From positions 124,001 to 188,000 of the forward strand of contig CACFBW010000001.1 in the NCBI GenBank assembly GCA_902564565.1: DNA of 64,000 nucleotides, in the 5' to 3' direction. Position 1 is the stretch's first letter. Each line of letters begins with the position of its first letter. The notes under the pieces are model-generated. The model made no database searches. It was not told the origin of the DNA and saw only the letters and a program-made list of their open reading frames with translations. This DNA is from an uncultured Pelagibacteraceae bacterium (GTDB lineage: Bacteria > Pseudomonadota > Alphaproteobacteria > Pelagibacterales > Pelagibacteraceae). The position numbers and the translations under genes were made by a program. Positions 36,034-43,105 of this stretch are shown here, in pieces.

Positions 36034-36984
36034 ATGAAGAAATATATTGTCGTAAAAATCGCAAATGGTTTTGGAAATCAAATGTTTTTATATTCTGCAG
36101 CTTATTCTTTTTCAAAAAAAATGGGCTATGAACTCTTAATTGATGATGAAACTGGAATTAATCACGATATTAGAAAATCACAAAAAGTCAAAAGAGCAAA
36201 TTGGAAACCAAAATATGAATTGGATATTTTCACATTATCAGCAAAAATAGCTGAAAATAAGTACAAATTTATCAGTTACAAGGACCATATAAAAAGAAAA
36301 TTTTTAAAATTTACCGATAATTTTTCAAATAAAAAAAAATTTTTAACAGAAAAGTTAGATAATAATAAAAAAACATATTATTCAGATCAATATCTAAATA
36401 ATAAATATGATAATGTCATTTTTTTTGAAGGTTATTTTGAATCAGAAAAATACTTTTACGAACACAAAAAAAATCTTCAAAAAGAATTCAATTTTAAAAA
36501 TTCAATTAACCTTAAAAACAATAAATACTATGACTTAATTTCTAATAATAACGTTGTTTCAATTGCTTTTAGAAGTAGAAGATTTACTGAGACAGAAAAA
36601 GATTTTAAAAATAAAAATATGCAAATTAAAACTGAAAAATTTGAATCTGATACATTAAAATATATATATAGAGGGATTGATTTTTTTAAGTCCAAAATAA
36701 AAAATCCAAAGTTTTTACTTTGGTCTGATAATTTTGAAGGATTAGGGAAGCATTTTGATCCTAAATTTTTTACATATGTAGAAAATGACCCTCAGAACAA
36801 AATCATTTTAGATTTTTCTCTGATGTGTAAATGTAAATATTTCATTGTCGGTTCAACATCTTTTCACTGGTGGTCTGCTTGGCTATGTGACGATGAAAAC
36901 AAAATTATTCTTCGTCCAAAAGATAAGGATTTAAATCTTTCGTGTAATGAAGATTTTTGGCCTGAATCCTGGATTAATATTTAA
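36034..36984 (+). CDS. GT11-like glycosyltransferase (alpha-1,2-fucosyltransferase family)
   Basis: 316 residues. The GT11 N-terminus 'ANGFGNQMFLYSAAYSFSKKMG' and the C-terminal 'VGSTSFHWWSAWLCDDENKIILRP' are clear (family: S-x-FSWW-AWL). 'FFEGYFESEKYF' also fits. The central GDP-fucose motif, usually HxRRGD-like, reads 'SIAFRSRRFTE', so the donor site is altered and fucose cannot be assumed. It follows the radical SAM gene and precedes a methyltransferase in the island. Confidence 0.85.
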   Translation: MKKYIVVKIANGFGNQMFLYSAAYSFSKKMGYELLIDDETGINHDIRKSQKVKRANWKPKYELDIFTLSAKIAENKYKFISYKDHIKRKFLKFTDNFSNKKKFLTEKLDNNKKTYYSDQYLNNKYDNVIFFEGYFESEKYFYEHKKNLQKEFNFKNSINLKNNKYYDLISNNNVVSIAFRSRRFTETEKDFKNKNMQIKTEKFESDTLKYIYRGIDFFKSKIKNPKFLLWSDNFEGLGKHFDPKFFTYVENDPQNKIILDFSLMCKCKYFIVGSTSFHWWSAWLCDDENKIILRPKDKDLNLSCNEDFWPESWINI

Positions 36985-37033
36985 TTGTATTTAATAATGA
37001 TAAAAAATTGTTTATATATAATTAGTTATTAAA

Positions 37034-37720
37034 ATGAAAACTCTTGCACAAATCGGGAAAAAATACCCTACAAGTAAAAATAAAACTGGGTTTATTCCAA
37101 TCTATGAACATTTTCTTGATTCATTACGAGAAAAAGAAATTAACATACTTGAAATAGGTGTGGACCAAGGAGATAGCCTTAGGCTTTGGAGAGACTATTT
37201 TAGTAAAGCAAAAATTTGTGGAATAGATATAGTTAAAAAGGATTTTTCTATTAATAATGTTGAAATTTTATGTGGTGACCAATCTGATTACAACTTTTTA
37301 TCAGAAATTGTAAAAAAATATGGAAAATTTGATATTATAATTGATGATGGAAGTCATGTCTCAAAACATATTATAAGTTCATTTCATTACTTATTTGATT
37401 ATTTAAATGAAAATGGTCTTTATATAATTGAAGATCTACAAACTTCATACATACCTAGATTTGGTGGTAGTCGTTTAAATTTAAATAAAAAAAAAACTTC
37501 TATGAATTTTATCAAAACTTTATCGGATTCAATTAATTATGAACATAATGATAAACCTTTTTTTAAGAAAAGTATTTATGATGGTAAAATTAAATCAGTA
37601 CATTTCTATCAAAATATTTCAATAATTGAAAAAGGGGAGAGTATTAAGTATTTCTACGGAGAAAATCAAAAAATTAAATTTTCTAACAAAATTAAAAAGT
37701 TATTATCTTTATTTTTCTAG
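37034..37720 (+). CDS. Class I SAM-dependent methyltransferase
   Basis: 228 residues resembling metal-dependent sugar O-methyltransferases of the MycE/elloramycin type. 'INILEIGVDQGDSLRLW' (about 36-52) is the SAM loop, 'ICGIDIVKKDF' the acidic ribose-binding strand, 'FDIIIDDGSHVSKHII' the DDGSH metal/substrate block and 'GLYIIEDLQTSY' the second acidic pair. It likely O-methylates a sugar of the surface glycan. Its stop directly abuts the stop of the convergent recombinase gene. Confidence 0.82.
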   Translation: MKTLAQIGKKYPTSKNKTGFIPIYEHFLDSLREKEINILEIGVDQGDSLRLWRDYFSKAKICGIDIVKKDFSINNVEILCGDQSDYNFLSEIVKKYGKFDIIIDDGSHVSKHIISSFHYLFDYLNENGLYIIEDLQTSYIPRFGGSRLNLNKKKTSMNFIKTLSDSINYEHNDKPFFKKSIYDGKIKSVHFYQNISIIEKGESIKYFYGENQKIKFSNKIKKLLSLFF

Positions 37721-38638
37721 TTAAATTTTAATCTTGTTTAAAGCGTTGTTTTTAAATAAATTTGCTTCTTGTATGTATCTTCTTACCATCTGAGTTGTTT
37801 TATGACCAGTCATAGCCATTATGTTGCGTTCTTCAGCTCCAGATTCCGCAGTTGATGTTGCAAACCCTGATCTTAGGCTATGGCCTCCATATTTGTTTGG
37901 ATCTAATCCACAAAATGACGCATATTTTTTAATTATTAGTGCTATGCTTTTATCCGAAATATCAAATATTTTTCCTGATTTATTTTTTGTATAATTTATC
38001 CAGTTTTTTAAATTTGTTACTGGGCAAAATTCTTTATTATCAAAGTAGGGTATTGCTTTAGTCATTCCTTCGCCAGATTGATCAGTTTTTGATCTTTTAA
38101 CAAAGATTTTTAAACCTTCATTTACAAATTCAACATCTTCATGGTCTATATTGACAAGTTCTGACCTTCTAAAACCACCTGAAAATCCTACTAATATAAT
38201 TGCTTTATCTCTAATTTTTTTATTTTCTGATTGTTTAAATTGATCTATCGCATTAATTATTAATTTTAAGTCATTGATTAATATAGGTTTTTTTGCTTTT
38301 TGATTGCTACCTTTAACCCTTTTAATTCCATGTAAATTCTCCATTATTATAGGATGTTTTGTGTCGAGGTAATGACCTTTTATCTTATGAATAACGCTTA
38401 TTGAAGCTATTCTTCTTTTTAAAGTGCTAAATTTTGAGCTAGCAGATAAATGAGTTAGATAAATAGACAGAACTTTTGGCTCTGTAGGCATTGAACATAA
38501 TCCATTCTTAGTACAAAATCCTGCAAAATCTTTAAAATCTGCCTTATAAGCTCTTAGAGTATTAGCAGCTTTCGAATTCTTTAAATTTTTTAAAGTTTCT
38601 AACTCAAGGCTTTTTAAGTCAGTTGTTAGTTCATTCAT
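37721..38638 (-). CDS. Tyrosine recombinase/integrase
   Basis: 305 residues with an N-terminal SAM-like core-binding domain (about 18-105) and a catalytic domain with every active residue visible: Arg157 in 'GFSGGFRRSEL', Lys184 in 'RSKTDQ', His253 and Arg256 in 'GGHSLRSGFA', His279 in 'TGHKTTQ' and Tyr288 in 'VRRYIQEA'. It is intact and stands at the right edge of the polysaccharide island, so it may have mobilised it. It resembles stand-alone phage/integron-like integrases more than XerC/XerD. A perfect inverted repeat lies 6-32 bases upstream of its start. Confidence 0.9.
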   Translation of the reverse strand: MNELTTDLKSLELETLKNLKNSKAANTLRAYKADFKDFAGFCTKNGLCSMPTEPKVLSIYLTHLSASSKFSTLKRRIASISVIHKIKGHYLDTKHPIIMENLHGIKRVKGSNQKAKKPILINDLKLIINAIDQFKQSENKKIRDKAIILVGFSGGFRRSELVNIDHEDVEFVNEGLKIFVKRSKTDQSGEGMTKAIPYFDNKEFCPVTNLKNWINYTKNKSGKIFDISDKSIALIIKKYASFCGLDPNKYGGHSLRSGFATSTAESGAEERNIMAMTGHKTTQMVRRYIQEANLFKNNALNKIKI

Positions 38639-38643
38639 TGTAT

Positions 38644-38670
38644 TTTCCGATAACCATTAATTATCGGAAA
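38644..38670. repeat. Perfect 10-bp inverted repeat upstream of recombinase gene
   Basis: TTTCCGATAA, a 7-base spacer CCATTAA, then TTATCGGAAA. The layout of two arms of about 10-11 bp flanking a 6-8 bp centre is that of a tyrosine-recombinase core site. The same repeat sits in the recombinase 5' untranslated region, so it could instead be an operator or RNA hairpin controlling the gene. Confidence 0.75.
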
Positions 38671-38817
38671 TTATATAATAAGCAAAAATAAATGTCAATA
38701 TTAAAATTTTGAAAATAATCATAAATGTTATACCCGTAATCCACAGCTGTGAGAAACTGAATCAATCAATTATAAAGTGATACATACAACCATTGCACTC
38801 TGATAGTCTGATAAATG

Positions 38818-39004
38818 AATTAAGGGGCAACCCTTAACTGGCCGATTGGGGAAAAACCGAGAGGTTCAAGCCCAGGGGGCAGAAAGTTCTGCGGAGTAGC
38901 GCTAAAATCGCGGAGCGGAAGGCATGGCGGTAGCGCATACAACGACGTGCCAAAACTACTGTTCTTTGTGCCGTAAAAAGCACAAGGAAACAGGGGTTTT
39001 TTTT
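38818..39004 (+). ncRNA. Candidate GC-rich structured RNA ending in terminator-like hairpin
   Basis: A stretch visibly richer in G and C than its surroundings. It contains TTAAGGG-GCAA-CCCTTAA (38820-38837, 7 bp with a GNRA loop), AACC-GAGA-GGTT (38855-38866, GNRA loop), GCAGA-AAGT-TCTGC (38879-38892) and a possible long-range pair AGTAG (38895-38899) with CTACT (38956-38960). A 13-bp stem at 38959-38993 with one bulge is followed by GGG and eight T. I find no RNase P, tmRNA, SRP or 6S core motifs. It may be a free RNA or the leader of the ogt-like gene. In frame +1 of that gene, an ATG at 38924 would make part of it coding. Confidence 0.6.
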
Positions 39005-39010
39005 CTATTT

Positions 39011-39286
39011 ATGATCTTAAAAGGTACTAAATTTCAAATAAAAGTTTGGAAATATCTCAAAACTATACCTAAAGGTAAGGTAAAAACCTATAAAGAGGTA
39101 GCTATTGGCATAAATAGCCCTAAATCAGCAAGAGCAGTGGCTAATGCATGTGGTAAGAACCCCTATGCTCCTAAAGTACCATGTCATAGAGTTATAAGAT
39201 CCGATGGTAGCCTAGGTGGTTTTTCTGCTGCTGGAGGAACAGAAGCCAAGAAAATGTTACTAAAAAAAGAAGGTTTTTTGCTCTAA
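39011..39286 (+). CDS. Short O6-alkylguanine-DNA alkyltransferase-like protein (MGMT/ATL domain)
   Basis: 91 residues covering only the DNA-binding/active-site domain: 'GTKFQIKVWKYLKTIPKGKVKTYKEVA', 'SARAVANACGKNP' (recognition helix) and the acceptor site 'VPCHRVIRSDGSLGGFSA', with the reactive Cys present. The N-terminal domain of Ogt/Ada is lacking, as in small MGMT-like proteins. The start is uncertain. ATG 39011 gives the family start; ATG 38924, with GGAG 8 bases upstream, would add 29 residues including a Cys-rich 'CQNYCSLCRKKH', but that segment overlaps the structured RNA. Confidence 0.85.
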   Translation: MILKGTKFQIKVWKYLKTIPKGKVKTYKEVAIGINSPKSARAVANACGKNPYAPKVPCHRVIRSDGSLGGFSAAGGTEAKKMLLKKEGFLL

Positions 39287-39649
39287 AAGTTAGGAATACC
39301 AACATTTTTTTACTTCTAGACCCCTTTTCCTTTGATATTTTTATTTTCTCCCTTCAGTTGTACTCAATATAACCATATCGTTAAATATAACACTTCTTTG
39401 GGCGTTTAATCGCTATATTCCTTTTATGCAAACCTCTAGAATTTTATCCTATCAGCACTTATTTCGTACTTTAAAAACAGTTATTTTTTTTAGTATTTTA
39501 TCTAATTTTAATTTTGTTTATTATTTAAGTGTCAATTTTAATAGTTTATACCTGAATAAATATTAACTTAATAAATTACCTTAAGTTTTTTAAAATATAC
39601 AATGATATCAGTACATTAGACAATTAAATTAATGTATTAGATTAATATA
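39287..39649. other. 363-base spacer without recognised genes
   Basis: This AT-rich gap separates the ogt-like gene from the convergent EamA gene. It holds runs of T, a few ATTAG-type near-repeats around 39615-39655 and a 46-codon opening at 39426-39566 without family similarity. I see no tRNA, riboswitch or terminator that I can support. Confidence 0.6.
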
Positions 39650-40498
39650 TTAGTTAGGTCTATTTAGGGCCTCTCTCCTGAATATATAAATACCAGATGA
39701 GATGATTATGAACAATCCTATGAAGGTCCAGTTATCTGGGAAGTGACTAAAGAAGTAATAACCTATTATAATGTTAGTAATAATCTCAAAATAACCAAAA
39801 GGAGCAAGTTTTGAGGCATCAGCATACTTTAAGGAAAGTATTAAAAATAAATGACCTATTGATGCAAAAAAACCTATAGCAAACATCATGTACCACTCTG
39901 TAATAGTTGGTTGAACCCAAACAGAAGGTACAATCATCGATCCGATGATGCCCCCTACTACACCTGTTAGTAAAAGAGTTAATAGAGGATGATCAGACTT
40001 ATGTAACTTTTTTGTTACAATTAGATAAAAACCATACAAAACACCTGTTCCTAAAGCTGCAATACTTGCTAAATTAATTTCAACAAAACCCGGTCTCAAA
40101 ACAATTAAAGATCCAATAAATCCAACAATAACAGCTGCCCATCTTCTAATGCCTACTTTTTCACCTAAAAAAATTGGAGACAAAATAGTAACTATTAATG
40201 GAGCAATAAAAGCTAACGTTAAAGCTTTTGCTAAAGATATAACCGATATTGAATAAAAAAATAAAATATTGGCACAAAATAATAGTAAACCCCTAATTAA
40301 TTGAAGTTTGGGTTGTTCCGTCCATTTAAAATTTTTCCTAAAAAAAATTAACATGATTGGTAAAGCAATTACAACAGTAAAAAAATATCTAGACCAAGTA
40401 ATTTGTAATACAGGAATTGTTGTACTTAAATATTTAGCAAAGCCATCCATTATGGGTAGCATTACCCATGCTAACAAGTTTAGTATTATTGCTTTCAT
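39650..40498 (-). CDS. EamA/DMT family transporter
   Basis: 282 residues with ten predicted spans in two EamA repeats. 'AWVMLPIMDGFAKYLS', 'ITWSRYFFTVVIALP', 'FYSISVISLAKALTLAFIAPLIVTILSPIFLGEKVGIRRW'-like and 'HLFLILSLKYADASKLAPFGYFEII' are characteristic of the 10-TMS DMT exporters. The substrate is unknown. It is the last gene of a minus-strand run that includes argC, hom and an AEC transporter, so export of an amino acid such as homoserine or threonine is one possibility, inferred only from position. Confidence 0.87.
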   Translation of the reverse strand: MKAIILNLLAWVMLPIMDGFAKYLSTTIPVLQITWSRYFFTVVIALPIMLIFFRKNFKWTEQPKLQLIRGLLLFCANILFFYSISVISLAKALTLAFIAPLIVTILSPIFLGEKVGIRRWAAVIVGFIGSLIVLRPGFVEINLASIAALGTGVLYGFYLIVTKKLHKSDHPLLTLLLTGVVGGIIGSMIVPSVWVQPTITEWYMMFAIGFFASIGHLFLILSLKYADASKLAPFGYFEIITNIIIGYYFFSHFPDNWTFIGLFIIISSGIYIFRREALNRPN

Positions 40499-40504
40499 TA
40501 AAAT

Positions 40505-41404
40505 TTAAAAAAAATACTTTAATGAAATAAACACTATAATTGGTATAGTTACAAATGATAGAAGAGTAGAAACAACAATCATGCTAGCAATATTATCAAC
40601 AATTTTTTTAGGTGAATACATTGATCCAACTAAATATGTTAACACTGCGCTAGGCATTGAACATTGTATTAATAAAACACCAGCAGCATAACCGTTTAAA
40701 TTAAAAAATTTAATAATTCCAAAGCCAATAACGGGTCCAAATACTACTCTTCCTATAGAAGAAATTAATGCTTTATTAAAAGAAAAAACCTTAAGTCTAG
40801 TTAAAGCAATGCCTAAAGACATTAAAATTAAAAAAATTGTGGCATATGTTAGTAACATAGTTGTATTAATAACAAAATTTGGTGCCTCAATATCAAAATA
40901 AAGAAATAATACAGATATTAAAACTGCATAAAACGAAGGGCTTTTTATAATCACATTAAAATTAAATTTTTTACTAGCAAGAAAAACACCTAGAGTAAAA
41001 TGAAATAAAATTATTAACGAAGATATAGCACCAGCGACACCAAGACCTTGAGATCCATAAGCAAATAAACAAATGGGAAGGCCCATATTTCCTGTATTTG
41101 GTAGAATAAATGGTGGTAGTTCCATTACAATATCTTTTTTTAATATTGAAAGGAAAATAATTCCAACGATAGAAAAACCCATAATTGCTAAAAGATAATA
41201 CCCAAAATAAGATTTAAAAACTTCAAAAGTTAAACCGGTAGTAGCAACTGCGTAAAAAATAATAGCAGGCGAACCAATATTTGCACCAAAGTTAGTTATA
41301 AATGATGTGTCTAAATTTGGGTTTTTTTTTCCTAAATAATAACCAATACCTACAACAAAAAAAACAGGAAAAAGAACTTCAAATAACTTGATATAAATTT
41401 CCAT
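40505..41404 (-). CDS. AEC family auxin-efflux-type transporter
   Basis: 299 residues with about ten spans. 'VGIGYYLGKKNPNLD', 'NFGANIGSPAIIFYAVA', 'PFILPNTGNMGLPICLFAYGSQGL' (the conserved mid-region N-x-GNMGxP) and 'LLIQCSMPSAVLTYLVG' are family hallmarks. AEC carriers move organic acids or amino-acid-like anions. It sits 1 base from the hom stop and 6 bases from the EamA start, so it is translationally close to both. Confidence 0.89.
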   Translation of the reverse strand: MEIYIKLFEVLFPVFFVVGIGYYLGKKNPNLDTSFITNFGANIGSPAIIFYAVATTGLTFEVFKSYFGYYLLAIMGFSIVGIIFLSILKKDIVMELPPFILPNTGNMGLPICLFAYGSQGLGVAGAISSLIILFHFTLGVFLASKKFNFNVIIKSPSFYAVLISVLFLYFDIEAPNFVINTTMLLTYATIFLILMSLGIALTRLKVFSFNKALISSIGRVVFGPVIGFGIIKFFNLNGYAAGVLLIQCSMPSAVLTYLVGSMYSPKKIVDNIASMIVVSTLLSFVTIPIIVFISLKYFF

Positions 41405-41405
41405 A

Positions 41406-42695
41406 TTACAGAAGTCTAATCAAGATAGGGTTTTTTAATATATTTTTGTTTGACCTTATTGATTTAATGCATTTTTGCGCATTATACTCATTAGCTTTAT
41501 GAGTAATAATAACTATAGAAGCTGTTTTTCTTTTATGGTCAGGTATTTGTATCAATCTTTCTACAGAAATTTTTCTTTTAGCTAATTGTTTAGTTATTTG
41601 AGAAAGAACACCAGGCTTATCCTTTACTTCAAATCTTAAATATAAAGAATTCGAATATTGATCGACATTATAAACAAGTGGAATTTTTCTTTTAATATTA
41701 GGTAAGCCAAATGGATATTTAATATTGCCTCTCAAAATTGATAAAAAGTCTGACATTAAAGCAGAAGATGTGGCTCCGGGGCCAGCACCTTCACCTTGTA
41801 AAATACTTTCACCAATTGGGTATCCATGAACAATAACTGCATTCATTACTCCATTAACATTACCAATATAACTGTCTTTTTTAACTAAACATGGATGAAC
41901 TCTTTCAAATAATTTATTATTAATTAGTTCAGTAATACCAAGTAATTTAATTCTAAAATTTAATTGATTAGCTATATCAATATCTTTGTAATCAATGTTT
42001 TCAATTCCTTCCATTAAACATTTTTTATTGGAAATTTTTTTATTAAATGAAAGTGATGATAGTATTCTTACTTTAGCAAATGCGTCATATCCATTTAAAT
42101 CAAGTTTAGGATTTCCAGGTTCGGCATAGCCTAAAAGCTGAGCTTTTTTTAGTACATTAGAAAATGTATTTTTGGATGTTTCCATTTCAGACAAAATATA
42201 ATTACAAGTTCCATTTAAAATTCCATATACTTTAGTGATTTTATTTGTAGCTAAACCTTCTTTAATAGTTCTTAGAATTGGTATTCCTCCTGCTACAGAT
42301 GCCTCAAATTCTAAATTAACTTTATTTTTTTCTGCAAGTTTGGCCAAATAGTCACCATGTTTAGCAATAAGAGCCTTGTTAGGTGTAATAACGTGAATTT
42401 TTTTTTTTAAAGAAAGTTCTACGACTTTTTTTGATACACCGTCTGAGTAACCAATCGCTTCGAATAAAATATCGACATTGGTTTTTTTAATTATATCTAC
42501 CGGATTTTTATAAAAAATATTTTTATTTATTTTAAATTTTCTTTTTTTCTTAGGATTCTTTGCCGATATTGCTATTATTTTAATTTTTTTACCAGTTTTT
42601 AATTCAATATCTTTTTTTTTAGTATTCAATTCATTTAATAAATAGTTTCCTATTTGTCCTAGTCCAACTACAGCTATATTAACATTTTTTTTCAT
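41406..42695 (-). CDS. hom: Homoserine dehydrogenase
   Basis: Reduces aspartate semialdehyde to homoserine for threonine and methionine. It is 429 residues: a Rossmann domain 'VGLGQIGNYLLNEL' at the N-terminus, 'VITPNKALIAKHGDYLA', the catalytic 'EASVAGGIPIL' block, 'GILNGTCNYIL', and a C-terminal ACT domain ('YLRFEVKDKPGVLSQITKQLAKRKISVERLIQ') that gives allosteric feedback. It is located 2 bases after the Lys-rich protein gene. Divergent metY across the rplM-rpsI block uses the acetylated product. Confidence 0.95.
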   Translation of the reverse strand: MKKNVNIAVVGLGQIGNYLLNELNTKKKDIELKTGKKIKIIAISAKNPKKKRKFKINKNIFYKNPVDIIKKTNVDILFEAIGYSDGVSKKVVELSLKKKIHVITPNKALIAKHGDYLAKLAEKNKVNLEFEASVAGGIPILRTIKEGLATNKITKVYGILNGTCNYILSEMETSKNTFSNVLKKAQLLGYAEPGNPKLDLNGYDAFAKVRILSSLSFNKKISNKKCLMEGIENIDYKDIDIANQLNFRIKLLGITELINNKLFERVHPCLVKKDSYIGNVNGVMNAVIVHGYPIGESILQGEGAGPGATSSALMSDFLSILRGNIKYPFGLPNIKRKIPLVYNVDQYSNSLYLRFEVKDKPGVLSQITKQLAKRKISVERLIQIPDHKRKTASIVIITHKANEYNAQKCIKSIRSNKNILKNPILIRLL

Positions 42696-42697
42696 AA

Positions 42698-43105
42698 TTA
42701 ATTACTTATATCTGGATAATCTACAGTATTAGAATAGTTTATTACCAAATTTTTAAACTCTTCAAAAGAAATATTATCATTTTTTACATTAACTAGTTTA
42801 ATTTTTTTTTTCTCCTTTTTGCTTTTTTTTTTAACTACATTTTCTTTCTGCTCTTTTTTTATTATTTTTTTAACTACTTTTTCTTTCTGCTCTTTTTTTA
42901 TTATTTTTTTAACTACTTTTTTTTTACTTTCATCTGATTTGTTTGACTCAATATCAGAATTTTTATTGGATTGACTAGATATCATATTCGAAGATGAACA
43001 TGGTTCTAAATTTTCATTAATGCATTCAATTTTTAAATTTGACTCCCAGGCACTGACAGATGAAATTCCTATTAAAAAAGAAAAAAGTAGGCAAATTTTT
43101 TTCAT
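42698..43105 (-). CDS. Lysine-rich exported protein with 13-residue repeats
   Basis: 135 residues with no recognised family. A signal peptide (about 1-19, ending 'SVSA') and a Cys pair in 'CINENLEPCSSS' precede a Ser/Asn-rich stretch. A strongly basic repeat region comes next ('KKIIKKEQKEKVV' repeated), then 'FEEFKNLVINYSNTVDYP'. The basic region implies binding to an acidic partner such as nucleic acid, lipid or polysaccharide. It overlaps argC by 4 bases and precedes hom by 2 bases, so it is expressed with amino-acid genes. Function unknown. Confidence 0.7.
   Translation of the reverse strand: MKKICLLFSFLIGISSVSAWESNLKIECINENLEPCSSSNMISSQSNKNSDIESNKSDESKKKVVKKIIKKEQKEKVVKKIIKKEQKENVVKKKSKKEKKKIKLVNVKNDNISFEEFKNLVINYSNTVDYPDISN
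42833..42920 (-). repeat. 39-bp tandem repeat inside the Lys-rich gene
   Basis: The marker AACTAC recurs at 42833, 42872 and 42911, exactly 39 bases apart, giving two full units and a partial one. The unit encodes 13 residues rich in Lys (KKIIKKEQKEKVV-type) without frame disruption. Slippage between copies could change the length of the basic tract. Confidence 0.9.

Noticed and set aside
38818-39004. Structured RNA as RNase P RNA, tmRNA, SRP RNA or 6S RNA
   Set aside because: None of the conserved cores I know is present: no GAGGAAAGTCC or ACAGAA, no tmRNA tag or T-loop with acceptor, no GGTCAGG-type SRP tetraloop region, and no 6S-like single bubble.
20971-39010. Integration of the island into tRNA-Glu with a duplicated 3' end
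   Set aside because: I looked for a copy of the tRNA-Glu T-arm and acceptor end near the recombinase. Only a loose likeness (GAGGTTCAAGCCC near 38861) was found, not a direct repeat.
39426-39566. 46-codon ORF in the spacer after the alkyltransferase gene
   Set aside because: No ribosome-binding site, no family similarity and composition as expected from random AT-rich sequence.
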